Counted from the stretch's first letter, positions 8,941 through 17,105 are shown. The stretch is 64,000 bases of DNA from an uncultured Clostridia bacterium (GCA_937920235.1 CALGUK010000033.1:130887-194886), one strand, 5' to 3'. Numbers and translations are program-made. Notes: generated by a model not told the origin, from the sequence alone.

Positions 8941-8968
8941 TACCGACAGTAAACATTTACTGTCGGTA
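8941..8968 (-). terminator. Terminator/attenuator between livK and livH
   Basis: Perfect 13-bp arms (8941-8953 and 8956-8968); the minus strand continues into TTTTTATTAC. It lies inside the liv locus, so it is likely to lower or stop read-through from the binding-protein gene. Confidence 0.75.
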
Positions 8969-8986
8969 TTTTTTTTAAAAGTCAGA

Positions 8987-10165
8987 TTAAAGAGCTACGT
9001 ATGCGCCATCTTTGATAACAACAGCCATCGGGTCTTTTGAAACAGCACCTGATGCGTCCCAAGTAAGAGCTGAGCCTGCACCTGTAATTCCCATGTAAGA
9101 GAAATCATCAGCAGCAATAGCAACCTTAAGAATGTCGCAAATCTCTGAAGGAGTCATATCAGCTGTTACGTTGTTTGCTTTAAGAAGACTGGCGATGATG
9201 TAAACACCGTCGTAAGCATCTGCAGCAAACTGGTTAGGAATTTCGTTGTTGTACTTGGCCTTGTATGATGCAACAAACTTCTGGGTAGCCTCATCATCAG
9301 CGTCAGCAGCGAAAGGAGTAAGAAGCATTACGCCTTCTGCAAGCTTTGTATCAAAGCCGGGGATAGCAAGAATTCCGTCAAGACCGTCGCAACCGAAGAA
9401 CTTGGGAGCATAGCTTGCTGATTCTGCAGCCTTGAGGATAAGAGATGCTTCTGTGTAGTAGATCGGAAGGAAAACAAGTTCAGCACCTGCTGTTTTGCAA
9501 GCCTGGATCTGAGCTGAGAAGTCCTTGTTACTGTCTTTTGTGAAAGACTGTTCTGTAACAAGAGAAATGCCTCTTTTTGCAGCTTCAGCTTTGAAGTTGT
9601 TATAGATACCTGTTGAGTAAGGATCTGATGAGTCATAGATTACGGCAACTTTTTCAGCAATCTTGTTTTCTGCAACATACTGAGCAGAACGTGTACCCTG
9701 GTTAGAGTCTGTAAAACAGATCTGGAAGCAGTTATCGTTAGCAATTGCTGCATCAGCAGAAGCGGAAGGAGTAAGCTGGAACATATTGTCTTCCTTTGTC
9801 TTTTCAATAACTGCAAGGCAAGAACCTGAAGTTACTGTACCAAGGAAAATTTGCATATCCTGATCCTTGAGTGAGTTATATGCGCTGACAGCTTTGTCAC
9901 CCGGGTCGCCTTCATCGTCTGCTGTTACGATTGCGAGCTCTGTACCGTTGATACCGCCGGCTGCATTGATTTCTTCAACTGCAAGCTTAGCAGCGTTAAC
10001 AACTGCATTACCGTACTGAGCAGCAGGGCCGGTGAGAGGACCGCTTACACCGATTGTGATTTTCTTTGCTTCATCGTCATCTTTGTTTCCGCCGCAAGCT
10101 GCAAAGCAAGTAACAACAAGTGTTAAAGCCATAAGCACGGCAAGGACTTTTTTAAAATTTTTCAT
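8987..10165 (-). CDS. livK: Branched-chain amino-acid ABC transporter binding lipoprotein LivK
   Basis: A 392-residue periplasmic-binding-type lipoprotein. It has an N-terminal signal with lipobox TCFAAC and an Asn/Asp-rich spacer, then the type I fold: ITIGVSGPLTGPAAQYGNAV, AVEEINAAGGINGTELAIV and QDMQIFLGTVTSGSCLAV. It delivers substrate to LivHM from the outer membrane face. It has a strong AAGGAGG ribosome site and its own promoter. Leu/Ile/Val is the family default; other amino acids or small amides cannot be excluded. Confidence 0.93.
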   Translation of the reverse strand: MKNFKKVLAVLMALTLVVTCFAACGGNKDDDEAKKITIGVSGPLTGPAAQYGNAVVNAAKLAVEEINAAGGINGTELAIVTADDEGDPGDKAVSAYNSLKDQDMQIFLGTVTSGSCLAVIEKTKEDNMFQLTPSASADAAIANDNCFQICFTDSNQGTRSAQYVAENKIAEKVAVIYDSSDPYSTGIYNNFKAEAAKRGISLVTEQSFTKDSNKDFSAQIQACKTAGAELVFLPIYYTEASLILKAAESASYAPKFFGCDGLDGILAIPGFDTKLAEGVMLLTPFAADADDEATQKFVASYKAKYNNEIPNQFAADAYDGVYIIASLLKANNVTADMTPSEICDILKVAIAADDFSYMGITGAGSALTWDASGAVSKDPMAVVIKDGAYVAL

Positions 10166-10188
10166 AAAGAATTTCCTCCTTAAATTTT

Positions 10189-10206
10189 TGTATCAGAATT
10201 GATACA
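10189..10206. promoter_or_regulatory. Perfect palindrome in the livK leader
   Basis: TGTATCA-GAAT-TGATACA lies between the promoter and ribosome site of livK. It could be an operator or a small mRNA hairpin; no assignment is possible. Confidence 0.4.
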
Positions 10207-10230
10207 TTATCTCTTTAATCAGATAAAGTA

Positions 10231-10259
10231 AATATACACTAATTTTTTCCATAAGTCAA
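10231..10259 (-). promoter_or_regulatory. SigmaA-type promoter for livK
   Basis: On the minus strand TTGACT (10259-10254), 17-bp spacer, TATATT (10236-10231). Confidence 0.6.
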
Positions 10260-10295
10260 TTATTTTCTTAACAATTTGTTAAAAAACAGAAAAAT

Positions 10296-10320
10296 AAGGG
10301 TACATCTGAGATGCACCCTT
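10296..10320 (-). terminator. Terminator-like hairpin after the M28 peptidase gene
   Basis: 11-bp arms 10296-10306 and 10310-10320 with one mismatch lie a few bp past the stop. On the minus strand TTATTTTTCTG follows. Confidence 0.7.
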
Positions 10321-10326
10321 ATAAAA

Positions 10327-11664
10327 TTATTTCTTTTGCGGTCCGTTATAACCGTTTTCTTCCTGGAACTTTGCTATCTTATCAATAACGCTGAGAACAA
10401 CCTCAAAACCGTCACCGACAGTTTCCATTTCAAATCTGTCGGTCTTATCGTGCCATGTGTGATAATAATATGTAAGCATCGGATTCTGAGCGGCAAAGGT
10501 TACTGATTTGATTCCTGCTCTTGTCATCGGTGTACTGTCGCATCCGCCGACAGGATTATGAATACAACCGTTTGTTTTGCTTTCGATACCCATTTCATTA
10601 AATGTCTCTTTAAACATTTTTTCAAGGTCAGTATCAAATCTGCACATCTGCCAATCGTCCTGAATAACAACTTCAAAGTATTCCTTATCGGCAACAGAGT
10701 CAATATTTATGTTCCAAGCATTTTTTGTCAGATCATCGTTTTTATGTTCACGGACAAATGCCATTGAGCCGCGAAGACCTGCTTCTTCAGAACCGCAGTT
10801 GCAATCAACAATGCGGCAGTTTTTCGGCATTTTATCGGGATTTTCCTTAAAATATTTGATTACTGCATAGCTGAGCGCACATCCGGTAGCATTATCCATT
10901 GCACCTCTTGAAGCAGTTTCTTCATCGGGATCGTTCCACATAATTATAAAGCAGCTTCCTATAGCTGTTATAAGCGGTAAGAAATGAAGAACCATGAGAA
11001 GTCTGTCAAGTGATTCCGACGATGCAGCGATATATGCCCATGATGCATTTGCATAGAGGCCTGAATAAATCACAGCCATTGCAATAGAAAGACCGACAAG
11101 GAAAAATACGCAAACAGCACCGAAACCTACTTTACCGTATATTAATAAAAGACCTATCAACGGTTTGTCTTTATATTTTGCGGCATTTTCAGAATGCCTC
11201 CAGGTCCAGCAGGTGTCGGTGTGTCCGGAAAGAATAATTGTATAATCATATTTTCCGTCTTCGGGAACAAGCTCACCGTAAACATTCTGAGAAATTTTCT
11301 GCTTGAAAAACATATCAAACCAAGGCTTATAAAGGAAGCATCCGAAGATAAGCCAAAAGACCATACAGATTCCTGCAAGTGCCATTGCAAACCATAAATA
11401 ATAGTTGTGAAGTGCAAAGTAAATCAGACCGCTTGTGATTAGTCCGTACCAACCTGCATAGGGGAGACCGCCGATACAAGCTCTCGGTGAAACACCGAAT
11501 TCTTCTTTTTTAGGTGTGATACCGATTTCCTTAAGCTTATCACCCATATAATCGGCATATTCTTTTTCTCCTTTAGAGCCGGGGAGACGTGAACCGATTT
11601 TTTCAGAAGCGTGTTTAACTATATCCCACGCCTCTTGCACATACTTTTTTGTTTCTTCTCTCAT
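10327..11664 (-). CDS. Membrane-embedded M28-family zinc peptidase
   Basis: A 445-residue aminopeptidase-type protein. Metal and catalytic positions are readable as GHTDTCWTW, ASRGAMDNATGCA, NCGSEEAGLRGS, NINIDSV and YYHTWHDKTD, the usual M28 order. Two hydrophobic hairpins are inserted, at residues about 70-110 and 180-245, so the catalytic domain is tethered to the membrane and split by helices. ATG 11664 is preferred over TTG 11682 because GGAGG lies 8 bp upstream. It probably removes N-terminal residues from peptides; substrate and side of the membrane are unknown. It is a single-gene unit. Confidence 0.85.
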   Translation of the reverse strand: MREETKKYVQEAWDIVKHASEKIGSRLPGSKGEKEYADYMGDKLKEIGITPKKEEFGVSPRACIGGLPYAGWYGLITSGLIYFALHNYYLWFAMALAGICMVFWLIFGCFLYKPWFDMFFKQKISQNVYGELVPEDGKYDYTIILSGHTDTCWTWRHSENAAKYKDKPLIGLLLIYGKVGFGAVCVFFLVGLSIAMAVIYSGLYANASWAYIAASSESLDRLLMVLHFLPLITAIGSCFIIMWNDPDEETASRGAMDNATGCALSYAVIKYFKENPDKMPKNCRIVDCNCGSEEAGLRGSMAFVREHKNDDLTKNAWNINIDSVADKEYFEVVIQDDWQMCRFDTDLEKMFKETFNEMGIESKTNGCIHNPVGGCDSTPMTRAGIKSVTFAAQNPMLTYYYHTWHDKTDRFEMETVGDGFEVVLSVIDKIAKFQEENGYNGPQKK

Positions 11665-11801
11665 TTGTGCAACCTCCAACAAATTTTATTTATAATATAA
11701 TATAAAAAAATATGAATTAAATCAAGTATTATTTACAATTTTACATAAAAATTTGACTGTATTATCCGTGTATTTAACCTTCATAAACACAAAAACAGAA
11801 T

Positions 11802-11827
11802 GCCGAGTATTCATACGAACACTCGGC
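11802..11827 (-). terminator. Intrinsic terminator after the acyl-CoA synthetase-like gene
   Basis: GCCGAGT (11802-11808) and ACTCGGC (11821-11827) form a 7-bp stem. On the minus strand T-rich sequence follows. Confidence 0.7.
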
Positions 11828-11845
11828 TGATGTATAGATAAAATT

Positions 11846-13480
11846 TTATGATCTGTTACGAGCGATTTTAAGAGTTGTTGTTTTCGGGAACTCTGTATCG
11901 CGAATTTTGATTTTAGCAACATTTTTGAAAATCGGATTACTTCTGTTGTAAACTTCAACATCATCATCAATTCTGTCGCGTGCATCGGGAAATTCTTTTT
12001 CGTTGAGGAAGAATTCAGCAACGATTTTTTCATCCTCCTGATAAACAAGAACTTCTTCAACATATTCGATTCTTGAAAGCTTATCCTCAATTTCTTCAGG
12101 AGAAACATTTTTACCGTTTGCAAGGCAGATAAGATTTTTCTTTCTTCCGACCATAAACAAGAATCCGTCTTCATCAATTCGGCCGTGGTCACCGGTAATA
12201 AGCCATTCACCGTCAAAAACTGCTGCGGTAGCTTCGGGATCTCCGTAGTATCCCTTCATAACGTTTGTACCCTTGACATAGATTTCGCCTACACCTTCGT
12301 CATCGGGATTAACAATTTTGATTTCACAGCAATCAAGGGGAGTACCGACACTTCCGAACTTAAATTTTCCCGGTCTGTTGCAGGTAACGGCAGGGGAACA
12401 TTCGGTAAGTCCGTAGCCGTTATATATATCAATACCGAATTCGTGCATACCGATTTCAACCTTTGGATCAAGGTTTGCAGCACCGCAGACAATCATATTA
12501 AGGTTTCCGCCGAGATTATCAATGATTGTTTTGAAAATTTTTGCTCTTTTGTCAATACCGACCTTAAGAAGGGCATTACTGATTTTAATACCTTTTTTGA
12601 GAATGTCTTCGCGTCCCGTTTTTCTTGCAGTTTTCCAGATTCTGTTGTAAATTGTATTAACAACAAGCGGAACACCGCAAATGTTATACGGCTTATATTT
12701 CTTCATATCTCCCTGAATATTTTTAATACCGTCACAGAGATAACCCCATTGTGAAAGGATATATGAAGCAAAAAGAGCACTAACCCACGCATAAGTATGA
12801 TTTAACGGCAAAAATCCGATGGCGTGTCTGCCGTTAAGAGCGCGGCATGATGAAGAGCAGTTACTTGAAATATTAAAATGTGTGAGCATAACGCCTTTGC
12901 TCTTTGCAGTTGTTCCTGAAGTATAGGCTATACATGCAAGGTCATCAGGCTTGACATCGGCATCGAGGAAATCTCTGTTACCTGCATCGAGAGCTGCCTG
13001 ACCTTCTGCAAGAAAATCGTTGTAATCATCAAGGCAGAAGTACTGCATATCCGGCATATCGGGATTTGCTTTGAATTGTTCAACAGCGTTATTAAATTTA
13101 GCTGAATGAACAAGAGCGTCGCAATCACAACGGATAAGCTGATCTGCAAGATCGTCATAGGGGAGCTTTGCGTCCATAGGAACCGTGATATTGTCGCCGA
13201 CTATTGTAGCATAGTATGCAACCATCCACTCAAATGAGTTTTCAGATATAATAGCAATTTTTTTCTGTCCGTTAAGACCCTTGATATAATAAAATGTACC
13301 TAATGCGGCAATTTCGCTCCAGGTCTGATTGAATGTTCTTTCACATTCATTTTTGTCTTTGTCAAGGAAAACATACTGCCTTTTGTCACCGCCTCTTTCA
13401 GTACCCGTAACAACAATTTCTTTAATTGTTTTGTATGTAGGTATGTTAGCGTTGCCGGCATTCTTATGTTTTTTTGCCAT
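11846..13480 (-). CDS. AMP-dependent acyl-CoA synthetase/ligase
   Basis: A 544-residue adenylate-forming enzyme that activates a carboxylic acid, probably a fatty acid, with ATP and CoA. Core motifs in order: AYTSGTTAKSKGVMLTH (A3), NGYGLTECSPAVT (A5), WLITGDHGRIDEDGF (A7), GRKKNLICLANGKNVSPEE (A8) and a terminal Lys in TTTLKIARN (A10). ATG 13480 is supported by AATGAGGTG 6 bp upstream; the longer frame begins in the promoter region. It is transcribed away from a TetR gene, with a palindrome between, so the regulator probably controls it. The exact acyl substrate is not determined. Confidence 0.88.
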   Translation of the reverse strand: MAKKHKNAGNANIPTYKTIKEIVVTGTERGGDKRQYVFLDKDKNECERTFNQTWSEIAALGTFYYIKGLNGQKKIAIISENSFEWMVAYYATIVGDNITVPMDAKLPYDDLADQLIRCDCDALVHSAKFNNAVEQFKANPDMPDMQYFCLDDYNDFLAEGQAALDAGNRDFLDADVKPDDLACIAYTSGTTAKSKGVMLTHFNISSNCSSSCRALNGRHAIGFLPLNHTYAWVSALFASYILSQWGYLCDGIKNIQGDMKKYKPYNICGVPLVVNTIYNRIWKTARKTGREDILKKGIKISNALLKVGIDKRAKIFKTIIDNLGGNLNMIVCGAANLDPKVEIGMHEFGIDIYNGYGLTECSPAVTCNRPGKFKFGSVGTPLDCCEIKIVNPDDEGVGEIYVKGTNVMKGYYGDPEATAAVFDGEWLITGDHGRIDEDGFLFMVGRKKNLICLANGKNVSPEEIEDKLSRIEYVEEVLVYQEDEKIVAEFFLNEKEFPDARDRIDDDVEVYNRSNPIFKNVAKIKIRDTEFPKTTTLKIARNRS

Positions 13481-13523
13481 GTTTAACACCTCATTAATTA
13501 TGTCACAACATATAAAATCAAGT

Positions 13524-13552
13524 TTGACATTTGTAAATATTTTCGGTATAAT
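13524..13552 (+). promoter_or_regulatory. Perfect-consensus sigmaA promoter for the TetR gene
   Basis: TTGACA (13524-13529), 17-bp spacer, TATAAT (13547-13552): all twelve consensus bases are present. Confidence 0.8.
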
Positions 13553-13562
13553 ATTAACAAAT
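13529..13562. promoter_or_regulatory. Inverted repeat, likely TetR-family operator
   Basis: Arms ATTTGTAAATATT (13529-13541) and AATATTAACAAAT (13550-13562) match at 12 of 13 positions, with an 8-bp centre that covers most of the -10 box. Placement over the promoter in a divergent intergenic region fits autorepression and control of the ligase gene. Confidence 0.6.
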
Positions 13563-13619
13563 AATGAATAGAAAGTCAATGAATTGTCTAAAACTTATAC
13601 ATTTAAAGGGGTTTTGTCA

Positions 13620-14198
13620 ATGTATGAAGGTATTAATCCTACCGCATTAAAATCACAGCAATGGCTCGCACAAACACTTCTTGATTTGATGGAGGAAAAG
13701 CAATATAACGATATATCAATTAAGGACATCTGTATTAAAGCGGATTTATCGAGACAGACGTTTTACAATTATTTTGACTCAAAAGAGGAGCTGTTTAGAT
13801 TTTTGTTAAGAAGCTCATACGAGAAAAAGCTTAATTCTTTAACGGAAATTCCCGCATCCGATAAAGCGATTGAAGCATTTGTTACCACCGTAAAGGATAA
13901 CCCGAGGCTGGTTTCGGTAATACTGAAAAATAATCTCGGTAATGTTGTTTCGGATGAAATTTTCAATGCAATTACACAGTTTTTAAATAAGTTTATACCT
14001 GATTTTGACAGTCAAAGTGATTTTTCATATCATGTGGTTCTCTTGTCCGGAGCACTTACACATTTTATGTTATATTATGCTCGAAACAATGACGAACTTT
14101 CCGAAAAGGAAATGACACGAATACTCGAAACATTCCTCTCGGGAAAAATATTTAAATTGTTAAGAATGTCAAAGCATTTAAAAAAGGTACTCAAATGA
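13620..14198 (+). CDS. TetR/AcrR-family transcriptional regulator
   Basis: A 192-residue DNA-binding repressor. The N-terminal helix-turn-helix is seen in YNDISIKDICIKADLSRQTF followed by YNYFDSKEEL; the C-terminal ligand domain is all-helical and unassigned. ATG 13620 is chosen because AAAGGGG lies 7 bp upstream; the TTG at 13584 has no ribosome site. It is divergent from the acyl-CoA synthetase-like gene, which suggests it senses an acyl compound or related stress; that is inference. Confidence 0.88.
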   Translation: MYEGINPTALKSQQWLAQTLLDLMEEKQYNDISIKDICIKADLSRQTFYNYFDSKEELFRFLLRSSYEKKLNSLTEIPASDKAIEAFVTTVKDNPRLVSVILKNNLGNVVSDEIFNAITQFLNKFIPDFDSQSDFSYHVVLLSGALTHFMLYYARNNDELSEKEMTRILETFLSGKIFKLLRMSKHLKKVLK

Positions 14199-14212
14199 GT
14201 ACCTTTTCTTTT
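14182..14212 (+). terminator. Intrinsic terminator overlapping the TetR stop codon
   Basis: Complementary AAAGGTACTCA and TGAGTACCTTT arms are followed by TTCTTTT. Confidence 0.8.
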
Positions 14213-14227
14213 ATGTGTTTTGAATAT

Positions 14228-14995
14228 CTATCTTTCAATATAAACACCGAAACAAGTACAGTTTGCACTTGTTACAGTATCAATAGTGCCAATACCTGTT
14301 TCATAATATTTTCCTTTCATACCACTTGCATTCCAGACCTTTTTAAATTCACCGTCAGCAAAAAGATGTTGTTTGTCGAACATTGTGGTATCTTTACCAT
14401 CAAAATTGAAATATAATGTTGACATTCCTGTTAAATAAAACTCATCAAATATCTCAATTTCACAATAATTTTTTGCAGATTCTATAATGTCTTCATTTTT
14501 CAAAAAATCACATAAATCCGAATACAATATTCCGTCTTCGGTAGAATAATAACTATATTTTTTAGTAATTATGTATGATAATTGTTCAGGCTGTTCGCTG
14601 GGAGAAAGTAAAACGAGGCTGATATATTCGTGCATTGATTCATCATTCATTTTGATTTCTGCATGTTTGAAATTTCCATTCTTGTCAAGTCTGATATCAA
14701 TATATGTGCAAACAGTATTTTCTGAAAAATAGCTATTACGGCTATCCAATTCAATAAGCAATTCAGTTACAGCTATTCTGTTTTTTGTGCTAAAATCACC
14801 GATATATGTAACGGTATTTTGCTTGTCAATTGCAGATTTAACAAGAAATAATATTGAAAAAATGCAAAAAATCACAGCAATAATTAAGAAAAACTTTATT
14901 GTTTTACTCTTTTTTACTGCCGTTTCAGTTTTTTGTACAGCTTCAACCAGATTATCATCAGATTTCTGAGTAAAAGTTTCTTCGGAAATTTTTTT
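14228..14995 (-). pseudogene. 5'-truncated membrane protein gene, probably a zinc-ribbon protein
   Basis: The frame codes for a short charged segment (KKISEETFTQKSDDN), one membrane helix (FFLIIAVIFCIFSILFLV) and about 195 residues of unassigned extracellular sequence. No ATG, GTG or TTG precedes the helix in frame: going upstream the frame enters the repeat at 14985-15052 and meets TGA at 15019-15017. The only initiator in the set is GTG 14875, inside the helix. KKISEE is the usual text after the second CxxCG knuckle of clostridial zinc-ribbon proteins, so I infer that a Cys-bearing N-terminus was lost. Short forms started at GTG cannot be excluded but would have a cut helix. Confidence 0.65.
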
Positions 14996-15052
14996 AGAAA
15001 AAATAAAAGTGAGTATTCACATGCGTAATTAAAACTCACTATTGTGCGAGTG
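14985..15052. repeat. Left copy of direct repeat, degenerate tRNA-Pro 3' end plus terminator (attachment-site-like)
   Basis: This matches 26372-26440 in the same orientation. The first 36-37 bases are identical except for one T, then about three quarters of the remaining 32 match, including ACTCACTAT and the GAGTG that ends in the tRNA acceptor arm. Nothing but the last bases of the tRNA is clearly present here, so this looks like an old attachment-site copy. Confidence 0.7.
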
Positions 15053-15150
15053 TTAATCTTGTATCACCGCCCGAAGAAGCAAATATCAGACGCGTTAAAT
15101 GGAGTACATCATATATAGATTATCTTTTTGAATATAAAAAGTTGAGTTAA
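15013..15150 (+). other. Open reading remnant without start codon
   Basis: Forty-five codons with protein-like composition (ends PPEEANIRRVKWSTSYIDYL, then FEYKKLS and TAA). No ATG exists in the frame and its 5' part lies in the repeat, so it reads like the C-terminal stub of a lost gene. I could not assign a family. Confidence 0.35.
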
Positions 15151-15164
15151 AAGAGGAGAATTAA

Positions 15165-15218
15165 ATGGAGTGGGAGCATAATATGTCTGACACTCGTTCA
15201 CATGCAAAAAAATGTTAA
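15165..15218 (+). CDS. Possible 17-residue peptide or gene stub
   Basis: ATG 15165 has AGAGGAG 6 bp upstream and codes for MEWEHNMSDTRSHAKKC before TAA. It follows the remnant at 15013-15150 by 14 bp. It may be a leftover start of a deleted gene or a genuine micropeptide. Evidence is only the ribosome site. Confidence 0.25.
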   Translation: MEWEHNMSDTRSHAKKC

Positions 15219-15245
15219 ATATGAGATAATTCTAAGATGAAAAGA

Positions 15246-15278
15246 AATAGTGCGGTAGTTTTTCACTACTGCACTATT
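15246..15278 (-). terminator. Intrinsic terminator at the end of the LuxR gene
   Basis: Long stem (AATAGTGC paired with GCACTATT, continuing with GTAGT and ACTAC) overlaps the stop codon. On the minus strand TTTCTTTTC follows. Confidence 0.7.
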
Positions 15279-16270
15279 TTGCTGCTTAAGTAACATTTTG
15301 CATTTTCAAATAATTCAGAACGATTGTTGATGTTAAGCTTTTTGAAAATACTCGACGTATGTTTTTTAATTGTGCTTTCTGTTACAAAGAGTTCATCGGC
15401 AATATCTTTTCGCTTTTTGTTCTGCATAATCAGTTTTAAAACCTCTTTTTCGCGTTGGGAAAGAGAGTGTATATCATTCCAGTTTTCAAAAATAATATCA
15501 ATCTGATTTTGCTCAAAATACCCGATATTTGCTCCTTGTTCATTAGAAACGGCTTGTGCTGTTTCGGCTTGGATTACAACAGATTCGGAAGATATTCCTT
15601 GAGTATCCGCAAGACCGTAATCTTGTAAAATCCCGTATAGGAATAATATTAAGCCCTCAGTGATTATATAGGATATGGACATAAATTCAAATCCTGCTTT
15701 TATGGTGTTTTCAATAAGCCAGATTGCAATATTGCCGATAACAACAAATGCGAGAAAAATAGAGTGTTTGATAGATATAACAGTCTTTTTAACCGCTGTG
15801 TATATGATAATTGCAATCATTGCAGAGAAATATGCAAACAGAAAAACTTTATAAATATTATGTAACGGTCCGTAATCTTTAACAAGTGTACCGACACCGT
15901 TTATCACTTCAAAGGAAACAGCTTTATAATAAATAGGCAACCATCCGCCACTTGAAGCGATAAAAAACATTATCATATTGTTACCGATTAAAATACCCGG
16001 CAAACTTTTAGGATAAGTGAATCTTGAAAGATTCATAATCATCATAAGAACAGAAAATGGCAGGAATATGCTTCCAAGGTACGCGATCCTGCTTGCCCAT
16101 AAAGCAAAATCAAGACTTTTTGCAACTGAGAGAAGAAAATACCCCAAATCACATATGGCTACACAGATAAAAAGAAACAGCAACCAAACATCTCGTTTTC
16201 TGTCAACAAAAAAATAAGCAATAATCATCAAAAGAGAAATAACAAAGATAATACCGTACAGTGTAGTCAT
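15266..16270 (-). CDS. Membrane-bound LuxR-family regulator with 7-TM sensor-like domain
   Basis: A 334-residue protein. Residues about 1-225 form seven or so hydrophobic helices like the 7-TM sensor region of some histidine kinases. A linker follows, and the C-terminus is a LuxR/GerE helix-turn-helix (LSQREKEVLKLIMQNKKRKD then VTESTIKKHTSSIFKKL). There is no kinase or receiver domain, so membrane sensing and DNA binding are in one chain. ATG 16270 has AAAGGAGGA 6 bp upstream; it starts 1 bp after the XRE gene's stop. It is divergent from the zinc-ribbon/SPFH cluster and is a candidate regulator of it. Confidence 0.83.
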   Translation of the reverse strand: MTTLYGIIFVISLLMIIAYFFVDRKRDVWLLFLFICVAICDLGYFLLSVAKSLDFALWASRIAYLGSIFLPFSVLMMIMNLSRFTYPKSLPGILIGNNMIMFFIASSGGWLPIYYKAVSFEVINGVGTLVKDYGPLHNIYKVFLFAYFSAMIAIIIYTAVKKTVISIKHSIFLAFVVIGNIAIWLIENTIKAGFEFMSISYIITEGLILFLYGILQDYGLADTQGISSESVVIQAETAQAVSNEQGANIGYFEQNQIDIIFENWNDIHSLSQREKEVLKLIMQNKKRKDIADELFVTESTIKKHTSSIFKKLNINNRSELFENAKCYLSSKIVQ

Positions 16271-16271
16271 A

Positions 16272-16496
16272 TTATTCCTCCTTTGTTGTATTAATTTCAA
16301 TTCCGTTACGTATGCAGAACGAATAAAATTTGCCTATCATTGCCAGATGTGGAGTTCTGTTTTCTCTTTCCCAACGGCTGATTGTTGCATAGGAAATCCC
16401 GATTTGCTCAGCAAGTTCAGTCTGTGTCAATTGTAAAAGTATGCGGACAGTTTTAACCTGTTCGGGAAAACTTAAGGCTTTTATATTAAGTTTCAT
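16272..16496 (-). CDS. Small XRE-family helix-turn-helix regulator
   Basis: A 74-residue protein that is almost only the HTH domain (RILLQLTQTELAEQIGISYA then TISRWERENRTPHL). It is the first gene of a two-gene unit with the membrane LuxR protein, with a 1-bp gap, so both should be made together. It may bind the intergenic region 16497-16738. Confidence 0.85.
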   Translation of the reverse strand: MKLNIKALSFPEQVKTVRILLQLTQTELAEQIGISYATISRWERENRTPHLAMIGKFYSFCIRNGIEINTTKEE

Positions 16497-16625
16497 AGTT
16501 TAACTCCATAACTTTATATATCATAATATAGCATAATTTGAATTTTGTGTCAATTTTTGAATTAAATTGTTTTTACTACTTTAGTTATACAACATATACA
16601 AAATGATAACTTGTTTTTTGACATG

Positions 16626-16674
16626 GTAGCCCTAAAGGTAGCCTTCTTTTTAAGAAAGTAACCCATAGGGCTAC
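16626..16674. promoter_or_regulatory. Long inverted repeat in the divergent regulator/cluster intergenic region
   Basis: GTAGCCCTA (16626-16634) and TAGGGCTAC (16666-16674) are perfectly complementary. The interior can extend the hairpin (CCTTCTT with AAGAAAG). On the plus strand it is followed by TTATTTT. It may be an attenuator or operator for the downstream cluster. The remaining 16497-16738 sequence shows nothing else I can name. Confidence 0.5.
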
Positions 16675-16738
16675 TTATTTTAATGGGTTTTAACAAGTAA
16701 AATTATATTGTAAATACTTGTAAAAGGAGGTAGCAAAA

Positions 16739-17086
16739 ATGCTGAAAGCTGTAACAAAAAGATTTACCGACAAGTCAACAATAAAGCAGTTTGAATTTGA
16801 ATTCTATTGTGACTGTTGCGGTAAACCCATAAAAACAGACATACATGAATTTGTTTCAGGTTTCAAGGATAAAAAGTTTTTAAGTAATGATGAGCGAGAA
16901 GCAAGAGCAATCATTTATGCAAATGACCACGGAAAAGCTTATGAACGTGCAAACAATGAAGTGCGGCTTGAACTTAACAAGTGTGAAATTTGCGGAAATA
17001 TGGTTTGTGAAGATTGCACAGTATATGGGGTGGATCTTCAAGGAGGCCTATGTTGTAAAAACTGTGCTGAAAAACAAAATAGTTAG
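16739..17086 (+). CDS. Cys-rich zinc-binding-type protein, first gene of the SPFH cluster
   Basis: A 115-residue cytoplasmic protein of unknown function. It has CDCCGKPI near residue 25 and, near the C-terminus, CEICGNMVCEDC and LCCKNCAEK, which could bind one or two zinc ions. The middle is charged and helical. AAAAGGAGGT lies 7 bp upstream of ATG. It precedes the SPFH gene by 19 bp and begins a nine-gene unidirectional run. No family name recognised. Confidence 0.7.
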   Translation: MLKAVTKRFTDKSTIKQFEFEFYCDCCGKPIKTDIHEFVSGFKDKKFLSNDEREARAIIYANDHGKAYERANNEVRLELNKCEICGNMVCEDCTVYGVDLQGGLCCKNCAEKQNS

Positions 17087-17105
17087 CTGAAGGGAGAAAA
17101 TAAAT

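Noticed and set aside
15054..15110. A whole second tRNA-Pro gene at the left repeat
   Set aside because: Beyond the GAGTG of the acceptor arm only scattered matches to the tRNA remain and no cloverleaf can be drawn.
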